Shown in pieces: positions 36,173-46,247 of a stretch of 64,000 bases of DNA. Numbering within the stretch: position 1 is the stretch's first letter; every line of letters starts with the position of its first letter. The position numbers and the translations under genes are program-made. This DNA comes from Psettodes erumei (Eukaryota > Chordata > Actinopteri > Pleuronectiformes > Psettodidae). The notes beneath the pieces were generated by a model. It had not been told where the DNA came from. It made no database searches and saw nothing but the letters and a program-made list of their open reading frames with translations. The stretch lies in the NCBI GenBank assembly GCA_016785225.1, contig JAFBJZ010000449.1, forward strand, positions 1,116,001 through 1,180,000, read 5' to 3'.

Positions 36173-36975
36173 AGTGGTGGAAGACATGCTTTGAATTTTA
36201 TTTTTTTTTAACACTAAGAAGCAACGCGATAATGCACAAATACACCATTACAAGTAAAAGACATGCATTCAAAATCCTACTCAAGTCAAAGTATATAAGT
36301 ATTATCTGAAAACTGCTTTTAAAGTATGAAAAGTAAAACCACTTGTTCTGTAGAAAAATGGCCCTTGTGATTGATATATCATTATCGTTAACATTATTAG
36401 CTTCTTAGAACTGATGCATCATTGCTTAAGCATCATATCACGCTGACATAGAGGGTCAATGTAGAGCTAGTTTAGACCAGTCTTTAGCCATCTTCCCGGC
36501 TTGGGGTCCTGCCCCTCCAAAGGGTCACAAGATAAATCTGAAGGGTCATGAGATGATAATTATAAAAGAAGGAAAAAACCCGACAAAGTTTTGCTGTCTT
36601 CTTTTGACATTTTCTAATCAGTTCTTTTGTGAAATATGAGATAATTTAATCATTGTGATCCTTCAACAGTTATGAAACCATGTCAAGATTTAAAGAGGGA
36701 ATTTTTTTTAGTGTATAACAGAAACATGATAATAATCACATGTTTTTTATCATGTAACATCCCGTTTTGTGAAGTAACTGGTAACTATTGCTGTCAGATT
36801 CAAGTAGCGGAGTAATAACTCGCAACATTTGCAGGTGAAATGTCATATAAAGTAGAGTAAAATAGAAATACAAATGAGTTAAATGTATTATCTGAATATC
36901 AATAAAATAAAAATGCTCCAAGATCGTACATAAGTACAATACTTGAATAAAGGTACTTTAGTAATTTTTTACATA
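36173..36975. mobile_element. Teleost foldback-type interspersed repeat (CCAGTGGTGGAA family)
   Basis: It starts CCAGTGGTGGAAGACATG and has internal landmarks AAGTAAAAGACATGCATTC, CTACTCAAGTCAAAGTATAT and GTGAAGTAACTGGTAACTAT followed by GCTGTCAGATTCAAGTAGCG. It ends in AAGTACAATACTTGAATAAA followed by GGTACTTTAGTAATTTTTTACA. The arms are inverted versions of the same stretch of short ACTT/AAGTA motifs. I recognise this as a very common fish repeat whose copies start 'ccagtggtg'. It has no protein frame. Confidence 0.6.
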
Positions 36976-38364
36976 ATTGGTAGCCCCCCTGAACACTATC
37001 AATGATACTGAAGTTGTCCTTAGTGTATGTTGGGTAGAGAAAATCATATTCCTTTTTCATTAATGTAACAAAGCAATTCAGAAGTCTCACAGCTGATTTA
37101 CAGATCAGTATAAAATCATGACAAAAACACATACATAGTCACATGGATGTGTAATTTACCTATCTTGCTTCACGGTGTTAAATTCATTTTGCCAGTAGGC
37201 CACTTCCATGCTGCTGACCAAGCTGTTCGCCTCCTGATCCCGGCCTTCTCTCCGGTGACCAATTATCAAGAAACTCAGAGTCTTACCGTCTCCTCGCTGT
37301 AGTAAAGGGATATGGAGGAATTCAATGCCTCTGTGCTGCCGCAGCCATAAAAACTGATACCGAGCGGAGCAGATATCAGATCACGTTCAGGCTTTTTGAA
37401 GCTATTCTTTTATAGATTTTCCCAGCGGCCATCCCTGGAAAGAAATCTTGGGAGAGCGCCTGAACCGCCTTCTACACTTGAACAAACAGCAAGCCCAAGA
37501 CTATAAAAGAGATAACATCCATATATTATTATAGTGGTAACCTTAAATGATCCATGGCACTTTGATTTATTTTACAATCACAGTATATCACTAAGCAGAT
37601 ACACTGTAGAGCATACATTTAAAATTATGCTCAAATAACCACATAATAGTTCTCTATTAATTTTATCTATTAGCACTAAATGTACCCTTTAAATCTAGAC
37701 TCTGTCAAGCAGAACCTGCGTTTATTGGCTCAATCACACCTGACTTCCTGGAAATTCACATTAGTAAAACTGATCTTATCTGCACAACATTCTTCAGCAC
37801 TTAATGTCTTGCAGAGCTGTAGAACTTTATCTTTTTTATAAGTGAGTTTAGAGGAATAATTTAGGATCTACCGGGTTGCCCGATGTAACCAGCATCAACA
37901 AGAATTTTGAATTTGGATAAAACTTGAGATACTATGTACTATATATACTTATATATATAGTACTTGATATATACTTCTGTGACTCCTTACTCCTTGTTAA
38001 TGGCATTTCAAGGGTACAGATTCAAACAAGGGGGGAGCAAAGCTGCAAAAAAAAAGGAAAAATTCGGGTGAGGGACAATATTGTAACTTTGCTCCTTTGT
38101 CGCCCTCTGCTGGCCAGAATGTGCCCCTCCATCCCAAACATGGAGATTCACTTAAAAGAAGCTGCATTATCAACCTTGAATATTAAAACATACTCACTAA
38201 AGTGAGAAATGTGCGTGCAGATTTGGCCCAGGCACTAGTGTGGATTCACTTCCCAGGGCTGCTGGGCAAACAGAAACCTCTCATCTGTTTGAAAGTGGCT
38301 CCAAGTGAAAGAAATTCCCTGCTGGTTCCAGCGCTGAGTCACAGGCCACTCTGCTCTCACTGTC
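36976..38364. other. Convergent hgf/pax4 intergenic region
   Basis: Nothing coding was seen. A TTTATT (AATAAA on the - strand) at 37721-37726 is the nearest candidate poly(A) signal for pax4, about 640 bases beyond its proposed stop; the assignment is weak. Confidence 0.4.
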
Positions 38365-38486
38365 TCAGTAGTCAAAGGGTGGGACGTCCTTGGGTCTGTG
38401 CGATGGTGAACCGATGGGAAAGTGAATCTGTCTGTGTGGAGAGTCAGTGGAATCCTGTCCATGTTCTGGGCCACTGTGCTGTTTGA
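38365..38486 (-). other. pax4: pax4 exon 7: proposed C-terminal exon
   Basis: The acceptor is CATTTCTCCATCAG, and phase 1 matches exon 6. It encodes 39 Ser/Pro/His-rich residues ending KDVPPFDY before TGA. The composition fits a Pax transactivation tail, but I cannot align it to a known C-terminus, and another frame of the same DNA (38235-38510) is also open. Confidence 0.45.
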
Positions 38487-40736
38487 CTGATGGAGAAATG
38501 AGGACGGCATTGTGGTGGATGTCAGGCGTTCAGAATTTCTGATTCCTGTACATCAGATTGAAGGAATGAAATTTGTTAGGAGTTACATTCTCAAGTGATA
38601 ATCACATGAATGCCTGGATAAGAAATAGCCAATTAGTATGTATTATATATGTATATTGATAAATACAGGCCCAGATGTGTCATTGATAACTGTGCCCTCT
38701 ATGCTTAACTATACCTACACCTGTACCTGGACTAAACCTTTTTCTTTTGAAAAGCTCTTCCTCATCATGCACACGTGGCAGTTAATTGCACTGATTTTAT
38801 CAAACTGATTTCATAGGCTTTTACCTGTTCCTGTTGGGAAAATGTAGCCATTTTGAAGTTTCCTTGCAACTGTGCTGTATGCAGAAGAGGCACCTGGATT
38901 TTGGCAGCAGACTGTTGACACTCCTGTGGCCTTTAAATCAACACAAACATAAACCTAAATGTGACTTGATTTTAAAAAAGAAATCGCTGGTGTGAAACAA
39001 CAGGAAATGAGCTGAATGAAAAAATAAGCTTCAAACTGTATTTGATATTCACACTGTACCTGCTGAGATGTGAAGCCGTGCTGCACTGTTGGATTCAAGC
39101 GCGCAACATCTCTTTGCTTCCGAAGGTCGGCAGCTGCTGAGGAGAAACATGTTTCGCCAAATAACTGTGAGGTTTGAATGGAAATCTGCTGCTGAAGGGC
39201 TTTCCATTATTATCATGTTCACTTCCTTTTGCTGCAACTGAATGATAGCATCACACAAGTTTCTTCCCATAGCTTGCTGTCCACACTGAAACCCAACACG
39301 TACATGCACAAACAGACTTACTCTGTGCACTATTCCTCTGTTTGGTTTCCCTCCTCCATTTAGCTCGTCTGTTTGAAAACCACACCTAAGAGAGACAGAT
39401 AGTTACATCAAGAGCAGAAGCTGTGATTCTAAGTGAACACTTTGATGATGGAAATGACGAGTCTACCTTAATGGTGTCCTCAGGAAGTTTGGTTTTGGCG
39501 GACAGTTTCTCCCTCAAGTACATGTCAACGTACTGGCTGCGGAAAAATTCTGATTTGGGAAATAGAAACATTTATGTTGTTTCTTTCTTCAGGGGAAAAT
39601 GCATATGCAGCGTCGTGTTAGTTTGACAGGTGTAGACTTCCAAAGGGTTTTAAGTCACCTTGCTCGAGTGCACTGCTCTGTTCAGGGGTGAAGTTTGTGC
39701 GGTTTCGTTGCCGGATACTTTTAGGTTTCTGTTCACTGCTGCACGCTGCCTCAAACTGCTTTGCTTGTTGAATCAGAGAATCCAAATCTGCACTCACACA
39801 CAGACACACGGTACATTAGCTTGCTAGAGAATGATATATTTGGGGATTTCCTCTGTCTGTCTGTTAGTTCACCAGAATTGTGATGTATATGTGGAAAATC
39901 AACAAGCTTAATTTGATAAAGTAATCTGTTTAAAAGTGGTGTTTCCCCCATGCATAGTAATTATGTTATGTTTCTTATAATAGTTCAGTTTGAGTTTACA
40001 GGTCCTCCATTCTTTCCCTTATTTCCATTACTTCCAGTGACCTTCTTGAGTGACTTACCCTGTTCAGTTCTGATGTGCGCATTGATTTCCATGCACATGG
40101 GTCCGTGGTCCAAATGGATCTTCCTTAAAATCCGATTTATGGATGAAACCTTGTAGAAAATATGCAATAGAATTAAAATAAAATATGAATGAAATAATAT
40201 AGAATAAATGAAAATTCAACTTCACTTACGCTGGGGACTTTGGACACCTTGCACAGTCGTGCTGCTGCCAGCCTCTTTCGAATTTCCCAGGCGAAAATGG
40301 TCGGGTTTTCCCTTTTGCACTGGATTATGGTGGAGATGACTCCGGGGGTAAGAAGTCGAGGTCTGCTCCCTCCGGTGGTCTTGGGCTCCAGGAGTCCTGT
40401 TCGGCGGTAGCGGCTCAGGATCTTGCTGACGCACCCGTTGGTCACCTGGAAAACGCAGTGGTCTCCACTTATCAACTCGACCCTCTGATGTTTTCATGCG
40501 CTGAAGTTGATCAAGCAGTGAAATTGTCATAACAACACGTCAAGGACAACTTCTTTCACTAAAATCCGACTCACCCTTAAATCCCAAATTATGGCCATTT
40601 GTGCAAATTTTGCCCAAAAAAGGTTTTTGCGTACCCGAAGTATCCTGGATATTTGACTTGGACGAACCCCCTCCGAGGCTAGTTCAATCATCTTCCTCCT
40701 CTTGGATTCTGGGAGAGGTCTGCCGTTCAGAAACAT
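38365..40736 (-). CDS. pax4: Paired-box transcription factor Pax4; 7 coding exons modelled
   Basis: Nuclear DNA-binding regulator; mammalian PAX4 directs pancreatic beta/delta cell fate and mostly represses. Exons in transcript order (all - strand): 40635-40736, 40230-40445, 40059-40149, 39659-39787, 39467-39549, 39322-39385, 38365-38486. The introns are GT-AG with matching phases, and the total is 807 nt (268 aa plus TGA). The paired domain covers residues 1 to ~118 and the homeodomain ~160-220. The octapeptide seen in some other Pax proteins is not visible. Human PAX4 is ~343 aa, so the C-terminus here is short. The homeodomain and the divergent paired domain fit Pax4 better than Pax6. The first six exons are secure; the last was chosen because its phase, pyrimidine-rich acceptor and stop fit, but another exon could exist. 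The N-terminus is uncertain (see findings). Confidence 0.9.
39322..39787 (-). other. pax4: pax4 exons 4-6: linker and homeodomain
   Basis: Exons 39659-39787, 39467-39549 and 39322-39385. The homeodomain starts at RQRNRTNFTPEQSSALEQEF, continues through QYVDMYLREKL and KLPEDTIK, and ends VWFSNRRAKWRRE. Ser at homeodomain position 50 (WFSNRR) is the mark of the Pax class. The two homeodomain introns fall after the EQ(E) and IK codons. Confidence 0.93.
40059..40736 (-). other. pax4: pax4 exons 1-3: paired domain and linker
   Basis: Exon 1 encodes MFLNGRPLPESKRRKMI and ends at RILR before a GTACGC donor. Exon 2 runs from VTNGCVSKILSRYRRTGLLEP through TIFAWEIRKRL to KVPS. Exon 3 begins VSSINRILRKI. 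NGRPLP, the NGCVSKIL recognition-helix region, FAWEIR and SVSSINR are paired-domain signatures. A conserved VNQLGG lies in frame just before the Met (40737-40754). Confidence 0.93.
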
Positions 40737-40813
40737 CCCTCCGAGTTGGTTGACACGTCCACCACCTTATCATAGCACAATCTGTTTAAATTTGTCTTTA
40801 AATTCCCAAGTTA

Positions 40814-43800
40814 CTGTAAAAAAAAAGATTGTTCAGACTTTCAAAATGCCTAAGAGAATTGTAAAATGAACCTTTATTTTGCAGATCCCCATGTGTTCCG
40901 CACATCTCCTCCAGCTCCCAGCCTCGATGATGAAGCACAAACAAAAGTCAAACGTTTAAAAAAACCCAAACAAAAACAAAATACCTAAGACTGCTGTGCG
41001 AAAAATGTGGAGACTTGTGGGGAGATTGTCCCACAAAAAGTCCACGTTCCTCTGCTGAATGACAGTGAGAGGAATCACGCCCTTCAGTAGAAATTTATAG
41101 GCCTGCAGAGCTCGACATGACGTGGTGATACCTGTTACCCGAAATGTCAACATTGGCTGGAAGTGAATGTGAGCATTAGAAACTTGAAATGGGATTCAAA
41201 GTAGTCGGACTGTACAAGAAAAATACATATGTCGATGTTTTCATACCAGTTACATTTAGACGTTTCAGGGATCTGCAAAAAATGTATTTTTGTTTTCAAC
41301 GATGTTCAGAATGTATTTCCATTGAGTCATGGAAATTCATGATTCAAAAAATTTGTACAACGCTAATTGTTATTTAGCCTGAGTTAAGTCCAACATAGAG
41401 CATGGTCTCCTTATTGTGCACATCAAATATATAATAGAATACAATGGGAACAACAAAATATGAGTCACAACAAAAAAAAGAGCACTGTCTGGATTGCATT
41501 GTCTATGCCAAATAAGATATCACTTAACAAGGAAAAGGTCATCATCTTTGCACCGTTTTGTTTTGGTGGCTTATGATACACTACTGCAGTCTTTAATCGA
41601 TTTCTTGGCTGTAGCACATTTCCGGTAATGTAAAAAATATTCTGAATTCTACAATTTGTGTTTTTGATTGCATTTTTTCCCCTATGAGCTGCTGTAATCG
41701 GCAAATCCAGACTGTGACACTGAAGTCAGGGAGTTCAGGCTGCTTTCCTTTTGCGCAGTGGCTGCCCGCAGTCTCACCCAGAGAAACTCAGTTTTTCAGC
41801 GCAACACAATCCAATCCTCAAACTTTCTGCTTCGCTGCACGTTATCCAGCTGTAACGAAGGTAAACCACCCATCTTTCAAAGAACCTAAATAGTCAACAC
41901 GGGTATGTTTCCCGTTCTTCAGGGGGGCCTATGTGGTCAAGTAGCTTGAGCATCCTTTCCCAGGTTGAGTGGCTCAGATTAAAAGGATCTCTGGTCTCCT
42001 TTCATAAAACAAACATTTGGAAATCTGTTCCAATGACGACTGCCATATGGTAAAGTGCTTTTGATAAATCATAAATCCATCACGCAGTCTGTCTTTATTA
42101 CATTTTCTTTCAAAACGTGAACAAATAGACTCGTATATGGGCGCAAGGAAAGGGCCAATTGGGGCACCTCATTTATCCATAAGAGGGAGGCTAAAATAAC
42201 CCTCACAGATGTTCCTTGGGCAGCCAGCAGATAAAAATGCGTTGTAAACGTTTCAAAGGGAAATATTTGACGAGCAAATATTAGCCTATGAGAAAACCCA
42301 CACAAGGCTCGTCTTTTGGTCTGTTTAATGACTAATTGAATATCATTAGTTGGGTCCACACAGATCGAAGTGCCACCGAAATAAAGGCTCACATTTTAAA
42401 ATGCCATATGGTCCAAATTATACATTAACCACGAGTTAGAGGACAATAATACTCTCTGTGTACAATCAGCCAGGGTAGATAGAGGACAGCCATTTTTGGA
42501 CACCATCATCTCCTTGCCAACCGAGACAAAGGACAAATAAGGCGAGCCTTTTTATTTATTACCGGGGAGTTGATGTGGTCATTGATTTATAGTACTTTAT
42601 TGCACGTACAGTGTGTGCCAAACGAGGTTGATTAAAGTACTCAGGTTGTGTTGTTAGGGCAGCACCACGTATTCGTGGTGCGTAAATTCTAATCTGGGCT
42701 CGCCAACGGAAGGAACGGGAGTTTAGGTGCTTCAGTCATGCCACAGAAAAAGTATAGGCCGTAATAACACATTGCCGGTGTTTGTATTGTGTATTAAAGA
42801 CATGTATCTGCGCTTCAGTGCGTCCTGAAGAGTTAAAAATGGGAATAATTCAGCCGCGTAAAAGGGTTGCCAAAACATCTCCAAAGCGCACCGGGGTGCC
42901 GTGTGCGCAACGGAGCTGCCTTCATGGTCGCTTGTTTTCTCTGTTGTTATGAGTCAGCAAAGGCATTCATGTAATGCAGATGTTTCTGATTTTTTACTTT
43001 GGTTCATTCTTTATTCTTGTAAAATCAAGCAAGTGTTATTGTATTTCGGATAAGTATCGTATAAGTAGATCTTCAGCCTGTGCCGTTTTCAACAGTAAGG
43101 TACAAAAACCGTCTGTCTTAACATGCCATTTAGTTATAACTGTGCCTTTAACGCTTTATTGGAAAAGAATGTGACCTTAGGGTTTGTAGTAGAATTTACG
43201 GCTTGTTGCATTTTATAAAACAGTCCAATTTGTAACTGGTTTAATTAGCCCATTTGTCTTTATGATACTTAATAACTTCCAGATATTCCACGATCGCCCT
43301 GAACTAATTACACAAGGTTGGTTGAAGGGTAACATCCTTTCAACACGTAATGTGTAATTTCTGTCTTAAAATCTTGTTTTTCAACATATTTTCTCAACAC
43401 ACAGGTGAAGTAGTGTGGCCACCATATGGAGATCATAATTCTTTATTCTGCCTTTAATACTTGAAATAGGATTTTACTGCATACATAACATGCTGTTTGT
43501 TTCTGTACCTTTCCTAAACCTAAACTGGTGGTCCCTTGGTGCACATTAACCAAAGGTTGTGTGTGGTTTCAGAGAATAATCGCCACAGGTGCATCAAATA
43601 TTTTACAGTAATTCCAAATTAATCCTCATCTGTTGTTCAATAAGACAGGGAACCTAGCAGCCTGTGAATGTGATACGAATTTAGCTTAAGTAACACAGTG
43701 ACCAATTTGAATACAATGCCCTGAAGGTTAGTGTTAGGGTGCCTGCGTTTTGGGTCCTGTTTATGCATGCATATCTGTCATGTTGTTTAAATTATGACCA

Positions 43801-46093
43801 TGACAACTTTTCTTACATTTGGCCCTACATTTCCTACAATTTTACAGATTTTTGTCAGTTTGAAAAGGTTTTTAAAAGATGTGGGCTGTTTTGCAGTATA
43901 CATGTATGCAGTGCCAAATCACTTTCATTGTGAGAAAGCTTTTTTAAGAAAACAATTTTAAACATATTTTGTCAATATTTTACTCAGACTGATAGTCTGA
44001 TTATGTATTTGTAATGTATCATGTACACCACATGTCTTGTCTTTCTTTTCTTCCGGAGGTGATGCCATGATGCCAGTCTCTCTCCTGAAGATGCTTAAAT
44101 GAGTTACGTTCTTCGGTCTGGTAACTGTCTTGAATTGCTCAAGCGTAATATGGTGCATAAATAGGTTACAATAACATTAAAATATATTCATGGGGAGATG
44201 TTTAGTTGTTGACAATCTCGTCAAAATCCCCCTCACAACCACTGACTAACTGGCCCGAACATTCAAACATACCAAAACATAGTCATACATGCTTTGAGTA
44301 AACAAAAAATATCCACCCCTCACATGGCATAACTTTGCCAGGGTTGACATGTGATATGACACCCAGAGGGCGGTATCACCTCACACTTAGATACCACTCA
44401 TGCTACACACTCGACTTTATGTGCATATATGTACGTATAAACCACTATAATTTGCAATATGCACACATATGCATGGGCAGAGGTGGTGAAGTGAGGAAGG
44501 GGGGTTGATTGTAATGATGAAACTTGAATAGAAACACATTCAAATACAATAAAAGATTGACAGGCTATAAAACACCAGTGGGAGATTTTGGACCATTAGA
44601 GAATAAGAATCTAAGCAAATATCAAAGGGACAACTTTGAGAAGGAAGGCATCTGCAGTTTTTGAAATATTGTTCATCTACAAAGTGTTTTTGTTTCCTTT
44701 CATAATGAGTAGCTCCTTTCTCTCTCCCTCTCTCTCCCTCTCTCTCTCTGCTCTATCTGTGTCTCTCTCTCTCACACACAGTTCCCTGCTCTTGGGAACC
44801 AACGTCTGAGGATTAAAAGAGTTATAATACATAAAAACATTACAAGGTATTTGGCCTGCAAATATTTAGAGAAGCTCCCCAGAGCACGAATGTTCTTTTT
44901 CAGCAATGCCCTACTTCCCACTCACACAGTTACTCTTAATCATGTCTGCCATGCACAACTAAGCAGCAGCACAGCAGAACAAGCAATAACATTGTTTTCC
45001 CATCTGATGCAAGATTATCCACGTTCTGATGATGTCACCACAGTTTTCATGTTGACACTGTCCATGGTTAATGGACCATTTTTCACACCAGACATTTTGA
45101 CTTGTGAAAGCAGGAAAAGCGCAGGTGTTACTAATAACATTTACGATCGCTTTATTCTAGCCAAGTGCCCTGGAACTGGCCAACATAAATGGAATGCAGC
45201 CAGCATTAATGTTTTAATTCTACCTGTGTTTTTCCTGCTTTGACAAGTTAAAATGTCTTCTGTTATAAGATTATTTATATAAATACATCTACTCTTACTG
45301 TTGCAATATTTGTAATTTGTGTGTGCTAAGGAATACATTAGTAAAGTATTTTGAAGATTGCATTTATTTATAATGAATGTGAGCTTGGATTTGAATATCA
45401 TAAAGTGTTTTTTTCTCCAGCAAAGTATTTCAGAAAATGTTACCTTCAACATTAAAAGTTTTCACTAGTGTAAAGAGATGTAAACTTTTACAAGAAACTT
45501 TGTATTGGAGTCAGTGACAGTTCAGTGTAACTGTTTTCAGGGGCTGTGGTTATATATTTGTTTTTATACGTATTTGGAAAATGAATCACGCCAAATTAAC
45601 TATTATCTTCTCATTTTGGCTATGTGTACCACAGGATATACTGGCATCTATTACTGAATTATTTTATGCTAAAAAAATTTTAAAACCTTGTTGATTCTCA
45701 GGCAAGTTCTGAAGCATTTAAACTTTCGGCCCTTAGTCTATCTTATCTCCTAATTATAAGATCGTAAATAATAATTACGAGATAATGTCTCCATTTTTCC
45801 GTTTGTGAAGGCATTGCGCTTCTACATGTGAATCGCTGTCGAAATTAAAGCTTTTCCGACACACCGTGAAGGCAGCGCGAGCTGGGTTAACACTATGCTG
45901 ACGTGTCGCACCTCTTGCACCGGAAGAGATTATTTCAATTTGCCTACGCGGTCGACAAGTGGCTCCGTTCGCTCCCATTCATTCTGCTCCTCAGACCCGG
46001 AAAGGTTTGGACGTGTGTGTATGCATGGCAAAGTGTGTTTCCGGTATAACGTGTGTGTTGATCGGCGATCACCCTTTTTCTCTTGGCTTTCAG
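40814..46093. other. Divergent pax4/snd1 intergenic region
   Basis: No supportable exon was seen. It holds a pyrimidine-run acceptor used for the pax4 start argument (40814-40830, - strand), an 8-bp perfect hairpin (42662-42681), a CT-rich tract (44715-44760) and a 170 bp MITE (45090-45259). The last few hundred bases before snd1 become CpG-rich and presumably include its promoter. Confidence 0.5.
45090..45259. mobile_element. 170-bp MITE-like element with terminal inverted repeats
   Basis: The left end (45090-45126, AGACATTTTGACTTGTGAAA then GCAGGAAAAGCGCAGG) is an imperfect inverted copy of the right end (45222-45259, which reads AGACATTTTAACTTGTCAAA then GCAGGAAAAACACAGG on the other strand). 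About 95 bases lie between them and there is no transposase. A 130-codon frame (44851-45243) that runs into it is incidental. Confidence 0.75.
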
Positions 46094-46172
46094 TAGAACA
46101 GGCACTCACTTCAGAGTCCCGGCACCCCTACCTGGTCACCCCTTAACGGCATTGTATCTCAAACCGGTGGAC
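46094..46172 (+). other. Probable snd1 5' UTR segment
   Basis: A pyrimidine-rich CCCTTTTTCTCTTGGCTTTC followed by AG at 46092-46093 could be the acceptor of a non-coding first intron; the 79 bases after it lead to the snd1 ATG. Equally, the transcript may start upstream without splicing. Confidence 0.3.
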
Positions 46173-46247
46173 ATGGCATCTGTTTCGGCACCAGCTCAGA
46201 CAGCCCCTGCTTCGACTGCTCCTCTGCAAAGAGGAATTGTGAAAATG
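46173..46247 (+). other. snd1: snd1 exon 1
   Basis: 25 codons: a low-complexity Ala/Ser/Pro/Thr N-terminus followed by LQRGIVKM, the family's conserved lead-in to SN1. GTAGGA donor, phase 0. Confidence 0.92.

Noticed and set aside
39049..39330. Alternative pax4 C-terminal exon (open frame after the homeodomain)
   Set aside because: The frame begins inside exon 6 out of phase. Using it after exon 6 needs a poor acceptor (GCAAG), and better acceptors nearby give an early stop. It is not excluded.
40173..40736. Tc1-like transposase (paired-type DNA-binding fold)
   Set aside because: The N-terminal helix-turn-helix region resembles Tc1 transposases, but the exons are spliced, carry NGRPLP and SVSSINR signatures, and are followed by a Pax-class homeodomain.
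42069..42392. Possible LINE or other coding fragment on the - strand
   Set aside because: The 107-codon frame has no reverse-transcriptase or endonuclease motif that I can identify.
44851..45243. 130-codon + strand frame upstream of snd1
   Set aside because: Its second half lies in the MITE, and the rest has no recognisable homology.
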